From assembly GCA_947629785.1 (NCBI GenBank), contig CANRFB010000002.1, positions 94,455 to 158,454 of the forward strand: 64,000 nt of DNA. The letters are read 5' to 3'. Source of the DNA: an uncultured Clostridia bacterium. GTDB taxonomy: Bacteria; Bacillota; Clostridia; Oscillospirales; Ruminococcaceae. This document shows positions 55,599 to 63,117 of the stretch, piece by piece. The translations under genes were made by a program, and so were the position numbers. Numbering within the stretch: the stretch's first letter is position 1; each line of letters opens with the position of its first letter. The notes under the pieces were generated by a model. The model was not told where the DNA came from, made no database searches, and saw only the letters and a list, made by a program, of their open reading frames with translations.

Positions 55599-56663
55599 AT
55601 GAAATGCCTGACCTGCTTTCTCGGCGGAAGCTCGCCGAACGGTTTCCGCACACATTTCGACAGAATGACAGCCGATACCGGTTTCCATACTTACATAATA
55701 AAAGGCGGTCCCGGAACCGGAAAATCCTCGCTTATGAAGCGCCTTGCGGAAGCATTCCCCGACGACGACAAGGAAATTTACTGCTGTTCAAGCGACCCGT
55801 CCTCGCTTGACGCGCTGATATTCACAAAGCGCAAAGTCATACTCGTGGACGGCACGCCTCCCCATGTTTTTGAACCCGAATACCCCGGCGCCGTTCAGCA
55901 GATACTCGACCTCGGCGTTTACTGGAACATCAACAGGCTGAAAAATTCCAAAGACGCCATTATCGCCGCAAATTCGGCATACTTACAGCAGCACGCCCGC
56001 TGCCGGAGATATATCACCGCCCTTGCAGCCGTCATAAGCGACACCTGCCAGATAGGAACTTCCGCCCTTAACGAGCGCAAACTTGACGGTTTTACAGAAC
56101 GCCTTTCCAAAAAATTACTCTCCAAAAAGGAACATTCCCACGAGGGAAAGCTTGAATTCCGTCAGCTGTCCGCTCTTACACCCGAGGGATATATAACAAA
56201 TATTCCCGAAGATTACAGTATTTACCTGTTAAATGACAGTTTCTATGCGGGTTCGGAAAAGTTCCTGCGGAAGTTTTCCGACGCGGCAGTCAGAAAGGGT
56301 TATGACGTCAGCGTAAGCATCTGCACCGTTTACGGGAACGACAGCTTTGAACATATGCTTATTCCCGAACTGAAAACGGCGTTCTTCACCGCCGACCCGC
56401 TGAACGAACTTTCCGTTATTGCGAAGCAGCCGGTAAATTTCAGAAGATTCTACGATAAAAATATCATTTCCGCCAAGAAACTGCGGATCAGGTTCAACAA
56501 TTCTGCGGCAAAGGATCTCCGCGAAGAAGCGGTGCTTTCCCTGAAAAACGCCAAAGCCGAACACGACGTACTGGAAAGCTTTTACACCCCCGCCGTGGAC
56601 TTTGACGGCATAAACAGACTCTGCTGCAGCATGATCTCCGAAATAAAAAGCATTTCCGATTAA
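55599..56663 (+). CDS. P-loop ATPase of the PRK06851 type
   Basis: About 354 residues. FHTYIIKGGPGTGKSSLMKRLAEAF is a Walker A near residue 35, followed by CSSDPSSLDALIFTKRKVILVDGTPPHVFEPEYPGAVQ with the Walker B-like VILVDG. This first half matches a conserved Clostridial ATPase family (PRK06851 type), in which two such modules are often fused. Here the second half (about 190-330) has VSVSICTVYGNDSFEHMLIPELKTAFFTAD but no second Walker A. Function unknown. GGAG lies near 55583, so ATG 55590 or 55599 could start it; family similarity begins at MKCLTCFLGGSSPNGF. Confidence 0.7.
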   Translation: MKCLTCFLGGSSPNGFRTHFDRMTADTGFHTYIIKGGPGTGKSSLMKRLAEAFPDDDKEIYCCSSDPSSLDALIFTKRKVILVDGTPPHVFEPEYPGAVQQILDLGVYWNINRLKNSKDAIIAANSAYLQQHARCRRYITALAAVISDTCQIGTSALNERKLDGFTERLSKKLLSKKEHSHEGKLEFRQLSALTPEGYITNIPEDYSIYLLNDSFYAGSEKFLRKFSDAAVRKGYDVSVSICTVYGNDSFEHMLIPELKTAFFTADPLNELSVIAKQPVNFRRFYDKNIISAKKLRIRFNNSAAKDLREEAVLSLKNAKAEHDVLESFYTPAVDFDGINRLCCSMISEIKSISD

Positions 56664-56940
56664 AAATAGAAAAGCCGCTCCCTATGCAGACTCGGGAACA
56701 GCTTTCTAAACAAAATGATACAACTAAGCTGTGCAAACATTTGCAGCGTTTGTGAGAAAGTATATTTTACCACAGCTTACATATAATTATACCATAATTT
56801 TCAGAAAAGTCAAGAAAATTTTATAAAAAAATCTCAAAAAGCGCAAAAATCTGTCCCTCAGCTGCCTTTCCGATACGTCAGAGCGACGGGATATATGCAA
56901 AACGCCCAAAACAAAAACTGCAAATTATATATCCAAATAC
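56664..56940. other. Gene-free interval before the pfkA promoter
   Basis: An imperfect hairpin GAAAAGCCGCTCCC/GGGAACAGCTTTCT (56669-56708) follows the ATPase stop codon, but no strong T-tract follows. The rest is AT-rich with no gene seen. Confidence 0.4.
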
Positions 56941-56969
56941 TTGACAAAACTAAAGGAAAAGTGTATAAT
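56941..56969 (+). promoter_or_regulatory. Consensus sigma-A promoter of pfkA
   Basis: TTGACA, 17 bases, TATAAT: a perfect match, about 85 bases before the start codon. Confidence 0.9.
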
Positions 56970-57054
56970 TTAAAGTGTTTAAATGTTTATTATCTGCCGT
57001 CTTTTGCATAAACCCAAAGATCGGCTGCAATAAAAAATTTGGAGGATAAAAAGT

Positions 57055-58014
57055 ATGAAAAGAATAGGCGTTTTGACAAGCGGCGGCGATGCCCCCGGAA
57101 TGAACGCGGCTGTAAGAGCCGTTACAAGAGCCGCTATCGCTAAGGGCTACGAAGTGATCGGTATCAAAAGAGGTTATAACGGTCTGCTTCACGGCGAAAT
57201 AGTTCAGCTTGGCGTGCGTGATGTTTCAAATATTATCCAGCGCGGCGGCACCGTTCTGTATACGGCGCGCTGCCTTGAATTCAAAGAATGGGAATACGTT
57301 CTCAAAGCCAAAGAAAAATGTGACGAACTCAACCTTGTGGGTATAGTAGTTATCGGCGGCGACGGCTCGTTCAGAGGCGCTGCGGATCTTTCCAAAGCAG
57401 GCGTTCCCTGCATAGGTCTGCCCGGAACTATCGACAACGACATTGCCTGCACGGAATATACAATAGGCTATGATACGGCTATGAATACCGCTATGGAAAT
57501 GATAGATAAGCTCCGCGACACCGCTATGTCCCACGACCGTTGCTCGGTAGTTGAGGTAATGGGCAGAAATGCAGGCTGGATCGCTCTTAACGTCGGTCTT
57601 GCCGTTGGTGCCGTAGGCGTTCTTGCTCCGGAAGTTCCCCGCAAGCTTGACGATATAATTTCCAAAATGGAAAATTCCAAAAAGACCATGAAGCAGCACT
57701 TTATAATAGTTGTTTCGGAGGGAATAGGTCATTCCGAAGAAATTGCCCAAGAGATCAAGGAAAAAACAGGTATCGAGTCCAGAGCAACCATTCTCGGTCA
57801 CGTTCAGAGAGGCGGAAACCCCACCCTCCGCGACAGAGTTGTTGCCAGCGAAATGGGCTACTATGCCGTTGATCTTCTGGATCAGGGCATCGGCAACCGC
57901 GTTGTTGCCATGCAGAACCACAAGATAGTTGACTTTGACATCAAGGAAGCTCTTGAAATGAAAAAGCCCTTTGACGTAAATCTCTACAACATCGCTGACA
58001 AAATTTCGTTCTAA
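57055..58014 (+). CDS. pfkA: ATP-dependent 6-phosphofructokinase
   Basis: Phosphorylates fructose 6-phosphate to the 1,6-bisphosphate, the committed step of glycolysis. 319 residues, the standard bacterial length. IGVLTSGGDAPGMNAAVRAVTR and VIGGDGSFRGA bind ATP; the Gly in GGDGS is the residue linked with ATP rather than pyrophosphate use. LPGTIDNDIACTEYTIGYDTA has the catalytic Asp, EVMGRNAGWIAL binds substrate, and LGHVQRGGNPTLRDRV lies at the allosteric interface. GGAGGA precedes the ATG. No pyk is adjacent, unlike many Firmicutes. The THF riboswitch of folT begins 15 bases after its stop codon. Confidence 0.97.
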   Translation: MKRIGVLTSGGDAPGMNAAVRAVTRAAIAKGYEVIGIKRGYNGLLHGEIVQLGVRDVSNIIQRGGTVLYTARCLEFKEWEYVLKAKEKCDELNLVGIVVIGGDGSFRGAADLSKAGVPCIGLPGTIDNDIACTEYTIGYDTAMNTAMEMIDKLRDTAMSHDRCSVVEVMGRNAGWIALNVGLAVGAVGVLAPEVPRKLDDIISKMENSKKTMKQHFIIVVSEGIGHSEEIAQEIKEKTGIESRATILGHVQRGGNPTLRDRVVASEMGYYAVDLLDQGIGNRVVAMQNHKIVDFDIKEALEMKKPFDVNLYNIADKISF

Positions 58015-58028
58015 AATAACCGGCATTT

Positions 58029-58132
58029 ACAGAGTAGGCAAACGCGCGTACAGTGCTTGGCGGACGGGGAGTTGCCGCCTTGACGAAAAACATACTCAGG
58101 TATGTTTGCGGTGCGTTTGCCGCATCCCGCTG
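58029..58132 (+). promoter_or_regulatory. Tetrahydrofolate (THF) riboswitch
   Basis: The sequence AGAGTAGGCAAACGCGCGTACAGTGC...GTTGCCGCCTTGACGAAAA...GCGGTGCGTTTGCCGCATCCCGCT has the conserved blocks of the THF (folE) aptamer. These are AGAGTAG at the 5' side, the GACGAA junction and GGTGCGTTTGCCGCATCCGCT-like 3' side, with GGCAAACGC pairing to GCGTTTGCC. It stands 77 bases before folT, the usual target. It should reduce FolT synthesis when reduced folates are abundant. Confidence 0.92.
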
Positions 58133-58158
58133 AAATGCATAACAGGAGCTTTTCATTG

Positions 58159-58206
58159 GTATCCTCCCGATTATGCAGTTTAGCATAATTATAAGGAGGT
58201 ATATAT
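58159..58206 (+). promoter_or_regulatory. Expression platform of the THF riboswitch: hairpin that hides the folT SD
   Basis: GGTATCCTCC-CG-ATTATGC-AGTTTA-GCATAAT-TATAA-GGAGGTATA can form one hairpin in which TATCCTCC pairs with the folT SD GGAGGTATA. There is no T-tract, so control is probably at translation rather than termination. Confidence 0.7.
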
Positions 58207-58208
58207 TT

Positions 58209-58790
58209 ATGAAAAGCTTTTTTTCAATTTTCAGGCGCTCCGCAGGCGAACTGAAAAACATCCGCTGTCTTACCGTCACGGGAATACTTGTTGCCCTGTT
58301 CGTGATACTGGATATGTATTCCATAAGGATCGGAGATTTCATCAAGATAAATCTTGCGTTTCTCCCTCTCGCGTCGGTGGGAATGTTATTCGGACCCGTT
58401 CCCGCAATGCTGGCGGCTCTGGCGGGCGATTTCGTAGGCTGCTTTGTAAGCGGACAAACTCCGCTGCCGCTGCTTTCACTTACCGCCATGTCGGAGGGGC
58501 TGATATACGGCGTTCTGCTTTATGGGAAACATTCCCGCGCGCTTACGGCATTTTCGGTAATTGCAAGGCTCACCGACTCGCTGGTAATTTCCATACTGAT
58601 GAATACTTCAGTGCTGATGTACTACGGGTTCATGTCAAGGACTATGGAACAATTCATTACGCGCATTGTAAAAACAGGTATCGAACTTATTTTCTTCATA
58701 CCCATAATAATATTCGTTCTGCAAATCGTGCAGACGTTTTACAACAATATCGTAAAAGGCAGATATTCACATTCCTCGGGTGATGAATAA
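58209..58790 (+). CDS. folT: ECF transporter S component for folate (FolT)
   Basis: Substrate-binding membrane subunit of an energy-coupling-factor transporter; takes up folates together with a shared EcfAAT module encoded elsewhere. 193 residues with about six hydrophobic helices. The S-component pattern is visible: ILVALFVILDMYSIRIGDFIKINLAFLPLASVGMLFGPVPAMLAALAGDFVGCFV, where the alanine-rich helix and the turn after it contact EcfT. Assignment to folate rests on the THF riboswitch directly upstream. GGAGGTATATATTT precedes the ATG at 58209; the track start at 58173 lies inside the expression platform. Confidence 0.92.
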   Translation: MKSFFSIFRRSAGELKNIRCLTVTGILVALFVILDMYSIRIGDFIKINLAFLPLASVGMLFGPVPAMLAALAGDFVGCFVSGQTPLPLLSLTAMSEGLIYGVLLYGKHSRALTAFSVIARLTDSLVISILMNTSVLMYYGFMSRTMEQFITRIVKTGIELIFFIPIIIFVLQIVQTFYNNIVKGRYSHSSGDE

Positions 58791-58812
58791 CTTTATGAAA
58801 GGATAGGTCTTT

Positions 58813-59475
58813 ATGGGATTTTTTTCACCTAATCCTGCTAAGCAGAAGCAGATCGAGCTTCAGAATATTCTTTTCAATACAAACGAAAAGAAATTAATGG
58901 TAACTCCCGAATTTCTCCACAATATGGCGGTAAATTATGCCTCAAAAAGAATGAAAACCGTCAACAAAATGAATTCAGGGCTTGTTTCCACCAAAACTCC
59001 CAGACACTTCTTCGCATATTACGATATTATGATGCAGAATCTGGACGAGCTTATACTTATAGAACCCTACCACGAGTTCAAAAACCCCGTACCCTCGGTG
59101 TTCAAGAACATGATAAACGAAAAGATGAACAAGTACATCGAGGCTATGATAAACCGCACTTGGAAAGAAGCCAACCACAAGTTCGGTCTGGGACTTGACG
59201 GGAAACGCGATCCCCTGCTTTACGGTCCTGTTCTGGACGATATTCTCCGATTCAGGGACAGATATCCGGAAGTGCTTCTTGAACACATATCCAATTCGTT
59301 CTATAAATCGGTATACGGTGTAAGCTTCCTTGAAATGGAAGAAAGGCAGGCTGCCGCGGAAGCGGTCACGGAGGACATTGAAAATGTTGACGGCGCGGAA
59401 CACGGTGATATTCCCGACCCCGACGACGCCCTCTCCCTGCACGAGGAAGCCGAAAACGAACAAAACGCAGAATAA
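58813..59475 (+). CDS. Unrecognised soluble protein with an acidic tail
   Basis: 220 residues; family not recognised. It begins MGFFSPNPAKQKQIELQNILFN and continues as a mostly helical protein with MVTPEFLHNMAVNYASKRMKTVNKMNSGLVSTKTPRHFFAYYDIMMQNLDELI. It ends in an acidic region (about 180-220, EDIENVDGAEHGDIPDPDDALSLHEEAENE). No signal or membrane segment. GAAAGGA precedes the ATG, 22 bases after folT, so it shares the riboswitch-controlled transcript unless a promoter is hidden in folT. No function proposed. Confidence 0.75.
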   Translation: MGFFSPNPAKQKQIELQNILFNTNEKKLMVTPEFLHNMAVNYASKRMKTVNKMNSGLVSTKTPRHFFAYYDIMMQNLDELILIEPYHEFKNPVPSVFKNMINEKMNKYIEAMINRTWKEANHKFGLGLDGKRDPLLYGPVLDDILRFRDRYPEVLLEHISNSFYKSVYGVSFLEMEERQAAAEAVTEDIENVDGAEHGDIPDPDDALSLHEEAENEQNAE

Positions 59476-59483
59476 CAAAAATT

Positions 59484-59518
59484 CCCTGTATCAAGCGAAT
59501 TTATCACTTGATACAGGG
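59484..59518 (-). terminator. Left half of a split bidirectional terminator
   Basis: CCCTGTATCAAG-CGAATTTATCA-CTTGATACAGGG. The T-tract (GGGAATTTTTG) is on the minus-strand side only, so it serves transcripts arriving from the minus strand. See the finding on the Family B insertion. Confidence 0.7.
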
Positions 59519-59529
59519 ATATTCAGTCT

Positions 59530-59800
59530 GCCGAAAAACATATTTAAAACAAACATATGTTAAATTTGTTTTGAAACAGTCCACCGGACTGTTTCAAAAG
59601 GCAAAAAGATAAACAACTTGTTTATTCCAAGGGGGCGCCCTCTACGTAGGGCAGCCCCCTCTTGCCGCCTGCGGCGGCAATTCACCCCTTGCGGAGCTTT
59701 TAACGTATAGGGGAGTTCCGCCGTCTGCGGACGGCGGCGGGGGCTCCGCCCCTCGACCCCGCAGCCTTGAAAGGCTGGCGAACTTTTTATGAATTTTGCG
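59530..59800. repeat. Family B repeat, copy 2
   Basis: Shares with 16245-16460 the run GAAACAGTCCACCGGACTGTTTC, GGGGGCGCCCTCTACGTAGGGCAGCCCCC, GCCGCCTGCGGCGGC and GCCGTCTGCGGACGGC, plus the stretches between. It is bracketed by a perfect 17 bp inverted repeat (GATACAGGGATATTCAG at 59510, CTGAATATCCCTGTATC at 59833). The 59642-59851 ORF of the track is repeat sequence. Confidence 0.9.
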
Positions 59801-59841
59801 CTTCGCGCAAAATTGCAAACTTTCTCGACAAGCTGAATATC

Positions 59842-59872
59842 CCTGTATCACACGATACAGGGATATTTTTTA
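59842..59872 (+). terminator. Right half of a split bidirectional terminator
   Basis: CCCTGTATC-ACAC-GATACAGGG followed by ATATTTTTT on the plus strand, ending transcripts from the folT side. It overlaps the last codons of the convergent YdcF-type gene. Confidence 0.8.
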
Positions 59873-60625
59873 CCCGAATATAAATTGATAAACTGTTCCG
59901 AATATCTCCCGCAGCCAGTATGTAGGAAGCAGCCACAGCGATGTTTTCACGGGAATGGCATATGCTTCCATTCCGTACTTTTCCGCTATCAGTGAAGCGC
60001 GGAACTGATGATAAATGTCCGTCACTATCGTCACATTCCCGTCAAGACCGTTTTCGGTCATTTTCTCTTTGGAAAACCGTATATTCTCATCGGTGCTTGT
60101 GGACCCGTCCTCGAGAATTATCCTGTCGGGGGAAATGCCCTTTTCCGCAAGAACGCGCCTGATACATTCCGCTTCGGAAATATCCTCGTCAGCGCCCTGC
60201 CCGCCCGAAGCAATACAGACCGCTTCGGGATTTTCTTTCAGAAAATCACAGGCTGCCGTTATACGCTTGTTAAGCATAAGGCTCGGGGCTTCTCCCTTTA
60301 CCCTGCACCCAAGAACGATAACTACAGTTCTGCCGCTCGGCGGGGAATTCCCCGCCGCCGCTGTCATCTTCGCAGAAATCACCGCCGTTATCACAAGAAA
60401 CGCCAGAAACAGCGCGGCAAAAAACAGCAGCACCCCGCGGAAAAATACATTCTCCCGAAAAAGCGCAAATATCCTGCTTCTGAATATTACAATCAGTAAT
60501 AATACAGCAAATAACGCCATTCCGGAAATATTTCCGAAGTTGATTATCCCCGCGGTGACAGGCGCGAAGAACACTAAAAACCCGCAGATGAATATTATTT
60601 CAAGGCATATGGGAACAAATGCCAT
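59870..60625 (-). CDS. YdcF/SanA family (DUF218) membrane protein
   Basis: 251 residues. Three or so N-terminal hydrophobic segments (about 5-90) precede a DUF218 domain: TVVIVLGCRVKGEAPSLMLNKRITAACDFLKENPEAVCIASGGQGADEDISEAECIRRVL, then EDGSTSTDENIRFSKEKM and VTDIYHQFRASLIAEKYGMEAYAIP. The GCR, GGQG, E-A and TST-NI motifs of the family are all present. Members are linked to envelope homeostasis; the reaction is unknown. The start codon overlaps the stop codon of the TSCPD gene (TGATG), so translation is coupled. The C-terminus reaches the split terminator. Confidence 0.88.
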   Translation of the reverse strand: MAFVPICLEIIFICGFLVFFAPVTAGIINFGNISGMALFAVLLLIVIFRSRIFALFRENVFFRGVLLFFAALFLAFLVITAVISAKMTAAAGNSPPSGRTVVIVLGCRVKGEAPSLMLNKRITAACDFLKENPEAVCIASGGQGADEDISEAECIRRVLAEKGISPDRIILEDGSTSTDENIRFSKEKMTENGLDGNVTIVTDIYHQFRASLIAEKYGMEAYAIPVKTSLWLLPTYWLREIFGTVYQFIFG

Positions 60626-60867
60626 CAGAGAGCTTCTTTCAAAGCGTTGGCAAGCTGGTCGGGGCAGGAAGTTCCCTTGCCGCCACAGTCAATGCCTTGG
60701 AGACGTTCAACGGCGTCCTTTACTTTCATTCCCTTTACAAGAGCGGAAATGCCTTGGGTATTTCCGTTGCAGCCGCCTGTAAATTTAACGCTCTTTATAA
60801 TATCCCCGTCAATTTCTATCTGGATATTTCTGGAGCAAACTCCTGTTGGTGTGTAGTTTATGGTCAT
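60625..60867 (-). CDS. TSCPD domain protein (TIGR03905 family)
   Basis: 80 residues. YTPTGVCSRNIQIEIDGDIIKSVKFTGGCNGNTQGISALVKGM leads to the diagnostic GIDCGGKGTSCPDQLANAL, with three or four conserved cysteines. TSCPD domains also occur at the C-terminus of B12-dependent ribonucleotide reductase; the free-standing Clostridial form has unknown function. GGAGG precedes the ATG. It lies 13 bases after the malic enzyme stop codon and is coupled to the YdcF-type gene downstream. Confidence 0.92.
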   Translation of the reverse strand: MTINYTPTGVCSRNIQIEIDGDIIKSVKFTGGCNGNTQGISALVKGMKVKDAVERLQGIDCGGKGTSCPDQLANALKEAL

Positions 60868-60880
60868 TTTAATATCCTCC

Positions 60881-62059
60881 TTATTTTTTTATCCTTGCTA
60901 CTCCCGACTTTACCGCCGCGTCCGCAACGGCGTCGGCGATGATGTTCGCTAAATTCTTATTGAACGCGTCCGGAAGTATGTATTCCGCACAAAGTTCTTC
61001 GGGCTTTACCGCCGAAGCGATAGCGTATGCCGCCGCGCGTTTCATTTCCTCGTTTATATCGCTTGCGCGGACTGCAAGGGCGCCCTTGAAAACCCCCGGG
61101 AAAGCAATAACATTGTTTATCTGATTGGGATAATCGGAACGTCCCGTTCCCACCACGAACGCCCCTGCGGCTTTCGCGTCCTCGGGCATTATTTCGGGCG
61201 TGGGATTTGCCATTGCGAAAATTATGGGCTTCTCCCCCATTGAACGCACCATTTCCTGCGAAACAAGGTTCGGCTTCGAGACTCCTATAAATGCGTCCGC
61301 GCCTTTCAGAGCCTCCGCAAGTCCGCCGCGGATATGGTTTTTATTGGTGATTTTAGCCATTTCGTAATGCGAGGGATTTTCAAACTCGTCGCCGTCACAG
61401 ATGATGCCTTTTATATCCACCATTATAATATCGTCTATGCCAAGGGAAATAAACTGCTTTGCAATTGCGCAGCCAGCCGCTCCCGCGCCGTTTATAACAA
61501 GGGTCATGTCTTTGAGAGTTTTCCCCGCAACTTTTGCGGCGTTCAGCATAGCCGCCGAAGCAACGATAGCCGTTCCGTGCTGGTCGTCATGGAAAACGGG
61601 TATATCCAGCTTTTCTTTCAGGCGGCGTTCTATTTCAAAACATCTGGGGGCGGAAATATCTTCAAGATTTATCCCGCCGAAGCTGTAAGCAATGAGTTCA
61701 ACGGTGCGGACAATTTCGTCAACGTCCTTTGAAGCAACGCATATGGGGAAAGCGTCCACTCCCGCAAATTCCTTGAAAAGCGCACATTTGCCCTCCATTA
61801 CAGGCATTGAAGCCCTCGGGCCTATATCCCCGAGACCAAGGACTGCCGTTCCGTCGGTAATTACTGCCACAAGGTTCGCCCGTCTTGTAAGGTCATAGGA
61901 AAGGTCGGGATTCTTGGCAATTTCCAGACAGGGCTGGGCAACGCCGGGGGTATAAGCGTTTGAAAGCTGTTGGCGGTCGTTTACCTCACATCGGGAAATT
62001 ACCTCTATCTTGCCTTTCCATTGGTAATGCTTTTCCAAAGACGACTGCATAATGTCCAT
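60881..62059 (-). CDS. Malic enzyme (NAD(P)-dependent, short bacterial form)
   Basis: Oxidatively decarboxylates malate to pyruvate with NAD(P). 392 residues, the short form without a phosphotransacetylase domain. Motifs: LSNAYTPGVAQPCLEIAKNPDLSYDLTRRANLVAVITDGTAVLGLGDIGPRASMPVMEGKCALFKEF, NLEDISAPRCFEIE, VFHDDQHGTAIVASAA (metal and catalytic residues), the Rossmann loop NGAGAAGCAIAKQF, and MANPTPEI. GGAAG precedes the start. It lies 14 bases after the PHP gene and 13 before the TSCPD gene in a four-gene transcript. Cofactor preference cannot be read safely. Confidence 0.95.
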   Translation of the reverse strand: MDIMQSSLEKHYQWKGKIEVISRCEVNDRQQLSNAYTPGVAQPCLEIAKNPDLSYDLTRRANLVAVITDGTAVLGLGDIGPRASMPVMEGKCALFKEFAGVDAFPICVASKDVDEIVRTVELIAYSFGGINLEDISAPRCFEIERRLKEKLDIPVFHDDQHGTAIVASAAMLNAAKVAGKTLKDMTLVINGAGAAGCAIAKQFISLGIDDIIMVDIKGIICDGDEFENPSHYEMAKITNKNHIRGGLAEALKGADAFIGVSKPNLVSQEMVRSMGEKPIIFAMANPTPEIMPEDAKAAGAFVVGTGRSDYPNQINNVIAFPGVFKGALAVRASDINEEMKRAAAYAIASAVKPEELCAEYILPDAFNKNLANIIADAVADAAVKSGVARIKK

Positions 62060-62073
62060 ATTGATACTTCCTT

Positions 62074-62913
62074 TTATTTTTCTTTTTTGTTTGCAAGCTT
62101 GACAATTCTGTCAATGTTCTTCTTGTCGGTGGTGGAACTTCCTATATATGTAGGATAAGCGTTATACAATCCGTGGAAATCCGAGCCGCCGGTCACGATA
62201 AGGTCGTACTTTTCGGCAATTTCCAGAAGTTTCCCGCGCTGCTCCTCATTTGCGGAATAGTGGTAAACTTCCACGCCGTCAAGTTTGCCCTTTGCGGAAA
62301 GTTCCTCCAGCAGTTCCAGCGAATCGTAATACACAGGGTGCGCCATAACGGCAACTCCCCTTGCGGAATGTATAAGGTCAAGCACGAAATTCACGTCGGG
62401 ATATTCCCTTTCAACTATACAGGAACCCGTTTTCAGGTCAAAGAGTTCATCACTTAGTTTGCCGTAGAATTCGGTGGTATATCCGTAATCAATAAGCGCG
62501 TGCATTATGTGCTGTTTGAAAATGCTCTTCGAGCCTGTGGCGTATTTCATAACGCTTTCGGCAGTTATGGGGTAAATTTTCATAACGTTCTCGACCATTT
62601 CGCGGGCGCACGCCTTGCGTATCTCGCAGGCTTTTATACAAACGCCCTCTAACCTGTCGGGTTTCTGCGGAGCGTAGCAAAGAATATGTACCTTACGTCC
62701 GCGGGACTTGTCCCAAGCGGAAAGTTCCACCCCGGGCAGGACTTTAACGCCGTATCTATCTCCCAGAATCTTCGAGCGGGAAATTGACGACATGGTGTCA
62801 TGGTCTGTAATGGATATGAACTCAATGCCCGTTCTTTTCGCCTGAACGATAATATCCTCTATTCCCAGAGAACCGTCGGAAAGCTTGGTGTGACAGTGAA
62901 GATCGCCAACCAT
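62074..62913 (-). CDS. PHP domain metal-dependent phosphoesterase
   Basis: 279 residues. GDLHCHTKLSDGSLGIEDIIVQAKRTGIEFISITDHDTM gives the first PHP metal motifs (HCH, DHD). VLPGVELSAWDKSRGRKVHILCY, AVMAHPVYYD and VTGGSDFHG supply the remaining ligands. The group includes nucleoside 3',5'-bisphosphate phosphatases and 5'-3' exoribonucleases (RNase AM type); substrate not determinable. AAAGGAG before the ATG at 62913 replaces the track start at 62943. A promoter lies about 140 bases upstream. It heads a transcript with malic enzyme, TSCPD and YdcF-type genes. Confidence 0.9.
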   Translation of the reverse strand: MVGDLHCHTKLSDGSLGIEDIIVQAKRTGIEFISITDHDTMSSISRSKILGDRYGVKVLPGVELSAWDKSRGRKVHILCYAPQKPDRLEGVCIKACEIRKACAREMVENVMKIYPITAESVMKYATGSKSIFKQHIMHALIDYGYTTEFYGKLSDELFDLKTGSCIVEREYPDVNFVLDLIHSARGVAVMAHPVYYDSLELLEELSAKGKLDGVEVYHYSANEEQRGKLLEIAEKYDLIVTGGSDFHGLYNAYPTYIGSSTTDKKNIDRIVKLANKKEK

Positions 62914-63052
62914 ATCTTCAGCTCCTTTTGCAATAAATTTCATATTAATGTATCCGCAAGACGGGAAAATTTATCGGAGATTTTGGAAAATTCAGGGTAT
63001 AATATAAAGAACAACAACGAAATTTATGATGATAAGGATACACTGCTTTTTA

Positions 63053-63082
63053 ATTATACCATAAAACTATAAAATATTGCAA
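63053..63082 (-). promoter_or_regulatory. Sigma-A promoter of the PHP-malic enzyme operon
   Basis: Minus strand TTGCAA, 18 bases, TATAAT, giving a leader of about 135 bases before the PHP gene. Confidence 0.65.
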
Positions 63083-63117
63083 GTGTTTTTATGAAATATA
63101 TCTAAACAAACACCAAA

